The notes under the pieces: model-generated
The model's database searches: none
Seen by the model: only the letters and a program-made list of their open reading frames with translations
What the model was told of the DNA's origin: nothing
NCBI RefSeq assembly: GCF_002366715.1
Contig: NZ_DFBS01000034.1
Span: forward strand, 1-61,675
Direction: 5' to 3'
From: Halomonas sp. UBA3074
GTDB lineage: Bacteria > Pseudomonadota > Gammaproteobacteria > Pseudomonadales > Halomonadaceae
DNA length: 61,675 bases
Program-made: the position numbers and the translations under genes
Shown: positions 54,276 to 61,675 of the stretch, one piece after another
Position numbering within the stretch: the stretch's first letter is position 1
Layout: each line of letters opens with the position of its first letter

Positions 54276-54631
54276 CCTTAGAGGTCATCGTGATTAGCAA
54301 TTTCCGTTTCCCATACCGTTCAATGAACGGCCTCGCCAATAAGATAGGGACATGGGTGACATCTGGGAAGTTAATATCGGAAAAAATAATCCCCAACCGA
54401 CAATCTCGCTCAGTTGAGGGAAGGCTGGATAGGCAGGATTTGGCGGCCATGATCTTATTTCGAGCTGCCGTTAGTAGAATCAATTTCACAGGCGGTGAGC
54501 GCCCGAAGGTATCGCTTCAATGTCTCGCGATCGGTAATCGCAGTGCCCACCATGGCGCGGCCCCAGCGGCGCCCGCCTGAGTAAAATGTCTATTTCAGCA
54601 CTTCTCCTTTATCTATCTTGTCTAGGCAGCA
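54276..54631. other. 356-bp stretch with decayed coding fragments
   Basis: A minus frame at about 54593-54470 reads GRRWGRAMVGTAITDRETLKR without a good start and looks like the end of a gene. Other frames here overlap it. No gene is called. Confidence 0.3.
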
Positions 54632-55537
54632 TTACTGATAAGCTAGGTAGCTTGGGGGTTGGTTGAAATCGATTGTGACATCCCTGTCCGGTAGCTCCTC
54701 GCACTGACCGACAAGCTGGCGACCGCTTTCTCCCGGTAAGTCGATGCGAACGTCAATGTGTCCTATCTGTCTTCTGCATCGCATCTGCTCTCGAACGACC
54801 GAGAAGGGGGCCACCCATTGGCCATGAGGGTTTCGTCGAAGTTTCATCCAATAATATTCGATAGGCTTCATCCTGACGCCTTTCGGTACTGAGTTAACCC
54901 CGAAGCACAATAATCTATTCAATAGAAAATTCACGTTGTCGAGACGACGACGATTCAGCCCGTTGTTGATGATCCCTTCCCCGATGAGTTGTGATAACGC
55001 GATTAAGGCTCTAAGCGTAGCTTCATCTAGCGGTGGAAGAGGCATACCGTCTCTACCATAGCCCGATAAGGTGAGGGGGGTTTCCACAAACTGAGCTTGT
55101 CGATGAATCAGGCTATGGCGATACTCTATTGTAGACACGTAACAAGTCAGCATTCCTTCCCAGGTGCAGGTTTCCTCGGTTAGGATCACGCCATTCAGCG
55201 TACCGCTCATTGCGAGACGAGCCTTTTCCTTAATTGGCCAGAGCTTAGCTTCCCGCTGAGGTTTTATACCTTGTTCCGCCAGCGCAAGCTCGATCGTAAG
55301 ATCAAGCACCTTCCAGGCTGCTCCAAACGCCAATGGCAAGAAAGCTGCACGTAGGCTGTCCTCTCGATTGGCTTGAATGTGGCTCGCCCCGTTCTGTATA
55401 ACGTTTTTTCCTCCATCAATTAGGGGACGTATATCGATGTAGCTTCCAGATGTCTGGGCTGTCAGAGGTAAATACCGGTCAAGAGCAAAACGTTCAAAGG
55501 CAGTCTCTGCCTCGTACTCATTAATGTTAGTGATCAT
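54632..55537 (-). CDS. Unknown protein with an Rx4H motif (HEPN candidate)
   Basis: 301 residues. Mostly helical first half; EYRHSLIHRQ near residue 138 fits the R-x4-6-H nuclease motif of HEPN proteins. The C-terminal half is beta-rich. No family recognised, so HEPN is only a motif-level guess. CCCTACC, the 3' element of the shared leaders, lies only 1-2 nt before the ATG, leaving almost no 5' untranslated region. Possible defence protein given the Abi neighbour. Confidence 0.55.
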   Translation of the reverse strand: MITNINEYEAETAFERFALDRYLPLTAQTSGSYIDIRPLIDGGKNVIQNGASHIQANREDSLRAAFLPLAFGAAWKVLDLTIELALAEQGIKPQREAKLWPIKEKARLAMSGTLNGVILTEETCTWEGMLTCYVSTIEYRHSLIHRQAQFVETPLTLSGYGRDGMPLPPLDEATLRALIALSQLIGEGIINNGLNRRRLDNVNFLLNRLLCFGVNSVPKGVRMKPIEYYWMKLRRNPHGQWVAPFSVVREQMRCRRQIGHIDVRIDLPGESGRQLVGQCEELPDRDVTIDFNQPPSYLAYQ

Positions 55538-55624
55538 TGGTAGGGCCTATTACAAGCTACTGTTTAAACTTAAATCAGCTGGATGTGGCACCTAACTCAC
55601 TTAGATTGGCAACAGTTTGGCGAT

Positions 55625-55747
55625 TCAGACAGTCAGTCTTGCCCAGCTACCCTCCATTTCAACAGGGACTTCGATCCAAGTGAGGCGCAAACGACCGGCT
55701 ACTTTCGCCAAGGCCTCGTATTCTGCAACTCCCAGGCAGCGTAACAT
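55625..55747 (-). CDS. Possible 40-residue protein
   Basis: MLRCLGVAEYEALAKVAGRL...SWARLTV, with AGGGAAAGG before the ATG. The open frame extends further upstream without a start (to about 55855), so it may be the 3' end of a longer lost gene. Composition is clearly protein-like. Confidence 0.4.
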   Translation of the reverse strand: MLRCLGVAEYEALAKVAGRLRLTWIEVPVEMEGSWARLTV

Positions 55748-55811
55748 CGTACCTTTCCCTGGATAATAAGGTGTTTCAGGATACTCTCTGAAAATTAGCT
55801 TCGGGTTGTAT

Positions 55812-56749
55812 TCAGTTCCAGTACGGTCGTGTTTCCCACTGAAAGGGAATCCCTATTGACTGAGGTGTGATGCCGGCTTTTGAGAGCGTCGCAACTGGCA
55901 ATGTTCTCATAACTGTCTTGAAGCGATCCTGCCAAGTTGTTGATGGATCGATCGCTTTCAAAAGTGCTTGGAGCGCGACGGTCCGGGAAAAGAAAAATCC
56001 TTGATCAGGGTTGCCTGGAAACTCGGAGTGGATAGCATTCGCGCTTTGAGGGCTGTCAGCGCCGACATTATTATTCCAGACCCTGCTATGGTGGGCACAA
56101 TTATTACGCAGCATGGTTGTGCTTTTGAGCCACGACACAATGACCTTTTCATCGTAGCCAAACTGTGTAGCCACTCGCCTCCGATGTTCGCGATCAAGAC
56201 TGGCAAGCAACCGCGACATTTGGCCAATGCTTAACTCCTCCAAGATTGTCCAGATCGGCGGATAAGGCGGCGTATGGTAAGTGTGGTAATAGTGCTTAAT
56301 GGGGTTGGTAAGTCTCAATCCAAGACGTTCTTCATGAAATTGCGGTGCGCTTCCATGTCCTTGAAATGTTTGGTTTTGAGATAGAAGTGGGGGCCGCAGT
56401 CTTTGTCATTGGCCATAGCGTTAACTATGGCGGATCTGAACGCGACTTCTACTTGTTCAATAGCGTCAAGGAGCACTAGCCGAAGACTACGATCGAACTC
56501 GTAAAGCGCAAGAATATCGTCAAACCTTACACCCGGATAAAAACGTTTTTGATCATCCTGCAGCGGCCGCGTATAAATGAGCAGCTGGTAATACCCGACA
56601 AACTGAAGGACATTAAGTGCTTGTGATTGCTGACCTTTGGTGATGAGGCCCTTGGCGCGAAGATGACGAAGGTGGGCGTAAGAGGATTTTGCGGGTTTTG
56701 TGAAGTTTAGTTGTGGTTGCAGTTGTGGCCCCATACATTCTTTTACCAC
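55812..56749 (-). pseudogene. Abi_2 (AbiD/AbiF) HEPN abortive-infection gene split into two frames
   Basis: The first frame (56749-56315) holds the Abi_2 N-terminus (SSYAHLRHLRAKGLI, LQFVGYYQLLIY, ILALYEFDRSLRLVLLDAIEQVEVAFRSAI). The second (56318-55812, TTG start) continues with PPIWTILEELSIGQMSRLL and the HEPN motif MLRNNCAHHSRVWN. Normally both are one ~300-residue protein, so a frameshift at 56315-56318 splits it. The frames overlap by TTGA, so translational coupling or programmed shifting cannot be excluded. Abi_2 proteins are RNase-like toxins against phages. A terminator lies right before the start. Confidence 0.75.
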
Positions 56750-56750
56750 T

Positions 56751-56806
56751 AAAAAAACTAACCCCCTGGTGCGCAGTCAGGACGAATCCTGTGAGGCGTG
56801 GGGGTT
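56751..56806 (-). terminator. Terminator or attenuator just upstream of the Abi gene
   Basis: AACCCCC (56760-56766) pairs with GGGGGTT (56800-56806); the minus strand then runs TAGTTTTTTT, ending 2 nt before the Abi frame. It may end an upstream transcript or attenuate Abi expression. Confidence 0.6.
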
Positions 56807-56820
56807 ATTCTTATCTTAAA

Positions 56821-57020
56821 TAGTAGGCTTCTACTGTTCTCGTGTCAATCTAGACTGTTTCCTATCTTGAATGGGTACCCGTCCCAGGGGGAACCTTGGC
56901 TGATACAAGTCCACTTGCAGTAGTAGACTTCTACTGTGCCCATGCCAATCTAAGCTGTTTCTTATCCGTAATGGGTGCTCGGCCCAGGATGAACCTTGGC
57001 CAGGACTAGCCTACTTGCAG
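56821..57020. repeat. 100-bp tandem duplication, diverged
   Basis: Copies 56821-56920 and 56921-57020 start tagtag(g/a)cttctactg, share atgggt and gaaccttgg, and end ctacttgcag or ccacttgcag. Exact 100-bp period. No open gene spans it. The 56807-57213 stretch has no gene. Confidence 0.9.
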
Positions 57021-57213
57021 TTGTACGTTTTGTCTGAGGAGTAAAAGGCAGCTATAGGGGGAATGTTGCACCGGAATCCAACGTATAGCCTGTATAAAAT
57101 TCATCGAATTTCACATGTTTGGTTGGAAGTACTTTACCTATACACCAAGATGAATATAGAAAAGCGACTGGACATTATCTTAGTAAACTTTATAAGCATC
57201 CACAGGGGGAAGC

Positions 57214-57762
57214 ATGATTCTCGACGCTATCGATGGCTGGGACGATTACCCACGACGCATTTTTGACCGTGAAGCAACTATACGAGGTATTGCCGAATGG
57301 ATTGATGCCGAAAGCAGTGTCATGCCTTACGCGGTCTTGCATTGTGATGGCGTTAGTTTTCGCGTGGCTGTGCGCGATTATGAAGAGCAAGATTTAATCT
57401 TGGCGGCCGATGAGTACGGGCATCGTTCAGCAGCAGGGGCTTTGGGCGCTTTCGGCGAGCTGATTGACACGGCAAAACGTCGAATGGAAGGAAAAGAGTC
57501 CTGGCCAGAAGGCCCGGCGCTAGATGAAATTAGGCTCTACCAGAAAGAGCGTGAAGTCGAAAAGCTCAACACTATGGCCACGTTATTTATCCAGCGCGAA
57601 CCCCATATCGTCAATGAAATAGAATACGGCGCTCAGCCGGGCCAACTCGATCTGGACGCTGCATCGCTGCCAGAATGCTTGTGGGATGAATTTGAAGCAG
57701 AAGGAGAGGCGTTTAAGCTCGTCTTAGAGGAAGAAATTTACCACCGCGTGAATAAGAAGTAA
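57214..57762 (+). CDS. Hypothetical acidic protein
   Basis: 182 residues, RBS AGGGGGAAG. Strongly acidic, helical, no membrane segment. No family recognised. Codon usage looks normal for the element. Confidence 0.6.
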   Translation: MILDAIDGWDDYPRRIFDREATIRGIAEWIDAESSVMPYAVLHCDGVSFRVAVRDYEEQDLILAADEYGHRSAAGALGAFGELIDTAKRRMEGKESWPEGPALDEIRLYQKEREVEKLNTMATLFIQREPHIVNEIEYGAQPGQLDLDAASLPECLWDEFEAEGEAFKLVLEEEIYHRVNKK

Positions 57763-57992
57763 CACGCTGCGAAGAATTGCCAGCCGGGTTTCTCTACATC
57801 CAGATGGCATGACACAACATCAAACACCAAAAGTCCGGCCCTATACGACGTTTTTTTAACCTGTTAAAAGAATATAGATAACACCTATGTCGACGGGTGT
57901 CGAAATGCAGGCCTAGTGGTTTAATAGGAGTAGGGCTTTTAGCGAAGCTGCTGGTTAATTCTAGTCAGACAAAAAACCGATGAGGTAGCACC

Positions 57993-58145
57993 GTGATTGA
58001 GTGCGAAGGCATGAAGGATGATGAGACGCCATGCGCGCGAGAAGCAGTTCACAATATACCAGCTGTGGTGTTCGGCCAGGAACGCCAATTATTGCTTTGT
58101 AATGACTGCGTGCCAAAATATGTAGAGGAAGAAGACGACCTCTAA
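57993..58145 (+). CDS. 50-residue zinc-ribbon protein (GTG start)
   Basis: From GTG 57993 (GAGG upstream): four cysteines at about 4, 14, 36 and 39 (last pair CNDC) and an acidic tail (VEEEDDL). Fits a tiny zinc-binding protein. Followed 76 bp later by an intrinsic terminator. Confidence 0.5.
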   Translation: MIECEGMKDDETPCAREAVHNIPAVVFGQERQLLLCNDCVPKYVEEEDDL

Positions 58146-58221
58146 TTAGGTGCTATTACCTGCTACGTTCGCATGAATGGGTAAGCAGATTTTTCATAAT
58201 GGCCAATATTTAAACCTTGAT

Positions 58222-58245
58222 ACCCGGCAATAAGCCGGGTTTTTG
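58222..58245 (+). terminator. Terminator downstream of the zinc-ribbon gene
   Basis: ACCCGGC-aataa-GCCGGGT followed by TTTT. Confidence 0.75.
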
Positions 58246-58274
58246 CGTCTCAATTAGCGAGGCTAATTGGATAC

Positions 58275-58307
58275 AAAAAACCCAACGTCGCGGTACGTTG
58301 GGTTTTT
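58275..58307. terminator. Bidirectional terminator after higA
   Basis: AAAAAACCCAACGT...ACGTTGGGTTTTT; T-runs on both strands. Lies 22 bp past the higA stop. Confidence 0.8.
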
Positions 58308-58328
58308 CCGAATTAATATCTTACTAAT

Positions 58329-58613
58329 TCAAACAGCTGCAAATCTTTCAATATGGTTCTGTTCTTTATGCTCGGCGTGCCATAGCTCATAGTTTGCCTG
58401 CATCGTTAGCCAGTGCTTGGCATTGCCAATTCCGCCATGCTCTAACTTAACGGCCAAATCGGGGGAAATAGCGGCATGCTCATGTAATACGCGTGAAACT
58501 GCTGCACGAGACATGCCTAACTTTTTGGAAAATTCAGTGACGTTCAGCCCCAGCGCTGGCACGATCCGACGGCGCAATAAGCTACCTGGGTGCGGCGGGT
58601 TCATCATGGTCAT
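58329..58613 (-). CDS. higA: HigA-type antitoxin
   Basis: 94 residues. HPGSLLRRRIVPALGLNVTEFSKKLGMSRAAVSRVLHEHAAISPDLAVKLE is the HigA/VapI XRE domain. It binds HigB toxin and represses the operon. Upstream is a perfect ACACAA-A-TTGTGT palindrome (58635-58647). Unusual 134-bp gap separates it from higB. Confidence 0.85.
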   Translation of the reverse strand: MTMMNPPHPGSLLRRRIVPALGLNVTEFSKKLGMSRAAVSRVLHEHAAISPDLAVKLEHGGIGNAKHWLTMQANYELWHAEHKEQNHIERFAAV

Positions 58614-58747
58614 GTTTCAGTTCTCTCTCTCTACACAAATTGTGTATCGCATATTTGAGGTGTTGCATTCATGGCTACGTCTGCGAGGCCATCTTTCTCG
58701 GTGGCCCTTGATAACCGTACCGAGCCGGTTATCAAGGAACGCCGGGG

Positions 58748-59026
58748 TTAGTGGTAGTCTAAATAGTCAACAAGGTGTACATCTTCCCCATCAAACGTAA
58801 ATATCACTACCCAATTACCGTTTACATGCACCGAAAAAAAGCCTTTTCTATCACCCTTCAAACTATGAAAATCAAATCCTGGCAAATTCATATCGTTTGG
58901 CTTAGTGGCTGCGTCCAGTGCAGCAAGTATGTCTCTTAAATCGTCTACATGGTTTGGTTGTACTCCTTGGGATTCTCCCTTCTCATAAAGACGTTTAAGC
59001 CCTTTGTGTTTGATCTTCTTTATCAT
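58748..59026 (-). CDS. higB: HigB-type RelE-fold mRNA interferase toxin
   Basis: 92 residues from ATG 59026 with AAGGGAG 7 nt upstream. GLKRLYEKGESQGVQPNH and LPGFDFHSLKGDRKGFFSVHVNGNWVVIF match HigB. It cleaves mRNA at the ribosome. Gene order toxin-antitoxin is typical of higBA. The terminal DYH is preserved. Confidence 0.85.
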   Translation of the reverse strand: MIKKIKHKGLKRLYEKGESQGVQPNHVDDLRDILAALDAATKPNDMNLPGFDFHSLKGDRKGFFSVHVNGNWVVIFTFDGEDVHLVDYLDYH

Positions 59027-59065
59027 CGCATTGCTTTGCTCCCTTGTTGTGAAACGCCCTCGAAG

Positions 59066-59084
59066 TGTAGCGCGTAACGCTACA
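59066..59084. promoter_or_regulatory. Palindromic operator upstream of higB
   Basis: TGTAGCG-cgtaa-CGCTACA, 40 bp before the higB start; a likely HigA binding site. Confidence 0.6.
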
Positions 59085-59088
59085 CGCG

Positions 59089-59220
59089 TCAATGACAGCT
59101 GAGGTAGAAACTGCTTAAAGGTGGCATGGCTGACAGTACAGGAGCAGTTGTTCCGCCAACTAGATTGGCCCCGATTGAGGTGAAAAAACGGGTGTGCTCA
59201 TTAACGTGCTTCTCTCTCAT
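59089..59220 (-). CDS. Possible 43-residue protein behind leader L6
   Basis: From ATG 59220, inside the AATGAGAG motif of the leader, the frame reads MREKHVNEHTRFFTSIG...SSFYLSCH. Its stop lies just 5 bp before the higB operator. In other leaders the corresponding ATG is the leader motif rather than the gene start, so this may be a truncated cassette. Confidence 0.35.
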   Translation of the reverse strand: MREKHVNEHTRFFTSIGANLVGGTTAPVLSAMPPLSSFYLSCH

Positions 59221-59267
59221 TCCTGCAGTAGAACAGGTTTTAAGAGGGGGGGTGCTGTAAAGGGTCG
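59202..59267 (-). promoter_or_regulatory. Degenerate shared leader L6
   Basis: Hairpin CCTG-ttctact-GCAGG and AATGAGAGAGAAGC match L3 closely, but the upstream GTCA and CCCTAYC elements are eroded. Confidence 0.5.
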
Positions 59268-59776
59268 ACCTCTAGGCGATCTCCAGCGGCTATACCATGC
59301 TCATTGAAGTAGCCAGCGTTTACCTCCAGGGCCATCCAGAAGCGCGTGCCAGCTGGATAACGCGGACAGGCTTCTTTTTCTCTCGTGCAGGGGGCCATGC
59401 TGGTGATCGACTGGATCTCTCCGTCATGGTCGAGGAAGGCAATATCAAGCGGTATACGAGTTTGGTACATCCAGAAAGCATGATCGGTTGTCTGCTCCTC
59501 ATCATAGACGAAGAGCATGCCAGCATCGGGAGCCATTGAGTCACGCTCCATTAGGCCATTGCGACGCTGGCGCGAGGTAGATGCCACCTCAAGCATGAGC
59601 GAATATCGGCCTTCCTTAGCGTGCAAAACACCAGAGGAAAATGCAGTGGCCTGTCGAAGAATCATCCCCGTGATTAGAGCAGTGCCAATCAAGAAAAGCG
59701 CCAAAATGCGGATACTTTTTCGGGTCGTGGGCCGATCGAATCCCACAAGCCTTTGTTGACGCTGAAACATTATCAC
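59240..59776 (-). CDS. DUF192-family exported protein
   Basis: 178 residues. N-terminal anchor (ILALFLIGTALITGMIL), then the DUF192 core: LMLEVASTSRQRRNGLMERD, GMLFVYDEEQ, FWMYQTRIPLDIAFLD, ALEVNAGYFNEHGI. Small periplasmic or secreted domain of unknown role. Overlaps the L6 leader at its 3' end. Confidence 0.8.
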   Translation of the reverse strand: MIMFQRQQRLVGFDRPTTRKSIRILALFLIGTALITGMILRQATAFSSGVLHAKEGRYSLMLEVASTSRQRRNGLMERDSMAPDAGMLFVYDEEQTTDHAFWMYQTRIPLDIAFLDHDGEIQSITSMAPCTREKEACPRYPAGTRFWMALEVNAGYFNEHGIAAGDRLEVDPLQHPPS

Positions 59777-59859
59777 CTGGGCTCCAGAATAAAATCAGAA
59801 TGTCACTCCAAGATAGAGCCGAGGGTGACCGTAACGGTTAGGGTTTGGGGGAACATATT

Positions 59860-60735
59860 ATGCTGGCGACCACATTACTGGTCCGCTGGCTGCGCCATGC
59901 TCACTGGGCCAGCCCAGCAGCCGTGCAGCACGCTATTGAATTTTCACACTTAGCAGCCCGGGTAACGCTCCCAGCAGCTAGCGCCAGCGAACTCGGCATC
60001 ATCCAATGGCACCGATGGCCGCTTTGCTTAGGGGACGATATTGCCTACTGGCGACCAGGGCGAACGGGGCTGCAATGTCAGCGCTTGCCTTATCCAGCGG
60101 CCGCTGGACTCACATCGACCACCTACGATGACAACTTCAGCTGCTCGATCAGAGACATCATCTCCCTGGCGTCTGGGAAAGGCGATCTCGTCGGCTACGC
60201 CACTCTCGACGCCTATGCTATCGGCGAATGTCGCGAATTGGTTCACAACAACCGTGCCAGCATCGAACCTTTGCCCAACTGGCATGAACTCCGCTTCCAT
60301 GGCGGTTCTGGCGCTGAAGAGTCAGTAGAAGGTTTCAGTTGGCGGCCCTGGGGATACCATCTAAACAACCAGGGTGGCGCCCATCACTTCGCTACAGCTT
60401 GTCTGATTGCTGGCTTCCTCGATCCTGAGCTGCGCATAAAAGCTCCCTTGACCAGGCATGAACTGAACACCGAGGTCGCCCAAGTTATTCTCAGCGCCTT
60501 CGACATCTTTTGCGAGCCAGAGCACCACACAATGAACGAAGCGTTTATGAAGCGGATGGAGGCTGCGCAGATCCCATTCGCCATCTGTTCAGCACCCCCG
60601 CCGCGGCAGGATGGCCATCACCTTTTACTGTTGTCCTGTGAGAACAGCAAAGCCATGGGCGTAGCCGATATATTCCGAGCTTACGGCTGGCTCGATTTCT
60701 GCGACCTCTTACGCAAGCAGGCGAAACAACAATAG
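59860..60735 (+). CDS. Hypothetical 291-residue protein
   Basis: From ATG 59860 with GGGGGAA upstream. Soluble, several His/Trp-rich stretches (WHRWPLCLG, NNQGGAHHFATA), C-terminal helix. No family recognised with confidence. Divergent from the DUF192 gene. Confidence 0.55.
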   Translation: MLATTLLVRWLRHAHWASPAAVQHAIEFSHLAARVTLPAASASELGIIQWHRWPLCLGDDIAYWRPGRTGLQCQRLPYPAAAGLTSTTYDDNFSCSIRDIISLASGKGDLVGYATLDAYAIGECRELVHNNRASIEPLPNWHELRFHGGSGAEESVEGFSWRPWGYHLNNQGGAHHFATACLIAGFLDPELRIKAPLTRHELNTEVAQVILSAFDIFCEPEHHTMNEAFMKRMEAAQIPFAICSAPPPRQDGHHLLLLSCENSKAMGVADIFRAYGWLDFCDLLRKQAKQQ

Positions 60736-60859
60736 AAAAAAACTGGGCACATCCATTGGACAGGGCTGACATCAGCTGGTGTTATTGCGGCAGCGCGTAG
60801 AACCACCAGGCTGTTAGCGGGCTTTGAAAGTACAGTGATTAGCAACGCATATAAGGAGA

Positions 60860-61138
60860 ATGAACTTGGCAAAGATTAAACACGACGCAGAGGCGTTTCA
60901 CGCCGAGATAGCTATGCGCGTTTACGATGAATCTGTGACCGACGCTATTGACGTTATCACTCGTGATGGTGAGCCAGAAACCCTGCTGGCAGTGGTGCGA
61001 AGCCTTGTTGATTTTAACGTGTATTACAGCAATCAGAAAAACTATAAGACGTACCAACACGCCTATGCTGCTATCGGTGCTGCAATTGATAAGGCGAACC
61101 CAGAGCATCAGCCACTAAACAAACACTGGAATAAATGA
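60860..61138 (+). CDS. Small hypothetical protein
   Basis: 92 residues with a strong AAGGAGA RBS. Helical and soluble (HAEIAMRVYDESVTDAID...). No family recognised. Confidence 0.5.
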   Translation: MNLAKIKHDAEAFHAEIAMRVYDESVTDAIDVITRDGEPETLLAVVRSLVDFNVYYSNQKNYKTYQHAYAAIGAAIDKANPEHQPLNKHWNK

Positions 61139-61183
61139 ATCTTAATAGGGAAATAATATTTATCACTTTGCCTAGGTATAGAA

Positions 61184-61212
61184 AAGCCCCTGCCAGCCAG
61201 TGGAAGGGGCTT
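61184..61212 (-). terminator. Cassette-type terminator
   Basis: AAGCCCC...GGGGCTT followed by TTTCTATACC on the minus strand. The 61213-61411 minus strand has short open frames (from GTG 61415, MNVDKDKAERFFSPLENNG) that look like a small gene broken by a frameshift. Confidence 0.65.
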
Positions 61213-61411
61213 AGAATAGATCCTCTTCGTCACACTTCAGTGCTACCGAAAGTGGATGCTACCAACGTTGTGATGATCGCATTAGCTCTTTCTACGCTAG
61301 TGATGGAAGAGCTCAATCAACAACACACGACGAATATTAAGGGTTTGACGGTAGCCAAGCCGTTGTTCTCCAAAGGGCTGAAAAAACGCTCTGCCTTGTC
61401 TTTATCGACAT

Positions 61412-61612
61412 TCACGACGAATGAAGTGTCAGTTCTTCATAAACACTGTTGATATTGTCGTCTTCTTTATTACTCGGTTCCGGCTTCGGATACAGAGGTT
61501 CGATAAGCCCGTTGGATAATGCTAGTAAATCGCCAAGCTGTTCGTAATCGAAGCTAACGCCATCTGCATTGCGTTGCTCAAGGCGTGAAATGGCATCTGA
61601 TATAGCGGTCAT
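61412..61612 (-). CDS. Small hypothetical protein
   Basis: 66 residues from ATG 61612 (GGAGG 8 nt upstream). SDAISRLEQRNADGVSFDYEQLGDLL, acidic tail. No family recognised. Confidence 0.5.
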   Translation of the reverse strand: MTAISDAISRLEQRNADGVSFDYEQLGDLLALSNGLIEPLYPKPEPSNKEDDNINSVYEELTLHSS

Positions 61613-61640
61613 GGTGTGATCCTCCACCCCTAAAGGAGGT
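61613..61640 (-). promoter_or_regulatory. Ribosome-binding-site hairpin
   Basis: In the minus strand CCTCC pairs with GGAGG (9-nt loop), covering the RBS of the 61412-61612 gene. It may damp translation until opened. Confidence 0.5.
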
Positions 61641-61675
61641 AATGCCTGTATCAGCGGCTGTCCGTTGTCCCAACC

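Noticed and set aside
1..61675. rRNA or tRNA genes
   Set aside because: No 16S/23S signature stretches or tRNA T-loop (ggttcgaatcc-like) with cloverleaf context was found by eye.

Overview
The window looks like part of a large conjugative plasmid, or an integrated conjugative element, from a gammaproteobacterium. Overall gene content (F-type transfer genes, plasmid-style RecD2 and TopB, Ni/Co and lipid A islands) suggests the Halomonadaceae, but that placement is inference and no rRNA or tRNA gene is visible to test it. No relaxase, replication initiator or partition gene is recognised, and the early F-type genes (traL, E, K, B, V, C) are absent, so the element must continue outside this window.

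Layout. 1-2.9 kb: a partial minus-strand gene at the left edge, small secreted and HTH proteins, and remnants including an IS3-type OrfA. 3.0-7.9 kb: a minus-strand operon headed by a RecD2-type helicase that carries a 10-bp repeat tract inside its coding sequence. 8.4-10.7 kb: topoisomerase III. 11.5-12.7 kb: a repeat-rich, gene-poor stretch. 12.7-14.9 kb: three DNA-binding regulators; two divergent ones share one CATG as start codon. 14.9-24.5 kb: plus-strand transfer operon traW-traU-trbC-(Cys-rich TraN-like)-traN-(PKD-like)-hypothetical-traD-two small membrane proteins, ending in a terminator that meets the opposing traF-traH-traG operon (24.5-30.7 kb). 30.7-33.5 kb: ERF recombinase and CHC2/Toprim primase-like genes.

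34-38 kb is a nickel/cobalt island (anchor protein, HupE/UreJ permease, NreA-like sensor, NreB-like exporter); a second, decayed NreB copy and a CDF exporter lie at 49-52 kb. 38-39 kb is a graveyard of gene fragments. 39-47.5 kb is a lipid A / polyprenyl-phosphate island: PmrAB-type two-component system, a frameshifted DedA-PAP2-LssY protein, a GT9 glycosyltransferase, DgkA, a PAP2 phosphatase and an EptA/MCR-type phosphoethanolamine transferase with all catalytic residues, with PmrA-like boxes between the divergent arms. MntP follows.

52-61.7 kb holds small accessory genes, mostly minus strand: a tyrosine/dual-specificity phosphatase, an Abi_2-type HEPN gene split in two, a HigBA toxin-antitoxin pair, a DUF192 protein and many unknowns.

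The most unusual pattern is a repeated expression cassette. At least five unrelated minus-strand genes (ERF, primase-like, and three in 52-54 kb), plus a weaker sixth, carry the same 61-66 nt leader: GTCA, 11 nt, CCCTAYC, a small hairpin whose stem differs in sequence but not position, then AATGAGAG...GGAG and the start codon. Most of these genes end in a strong individual terminator. This looks like a dispersed regulon with its own promoter/leader module.
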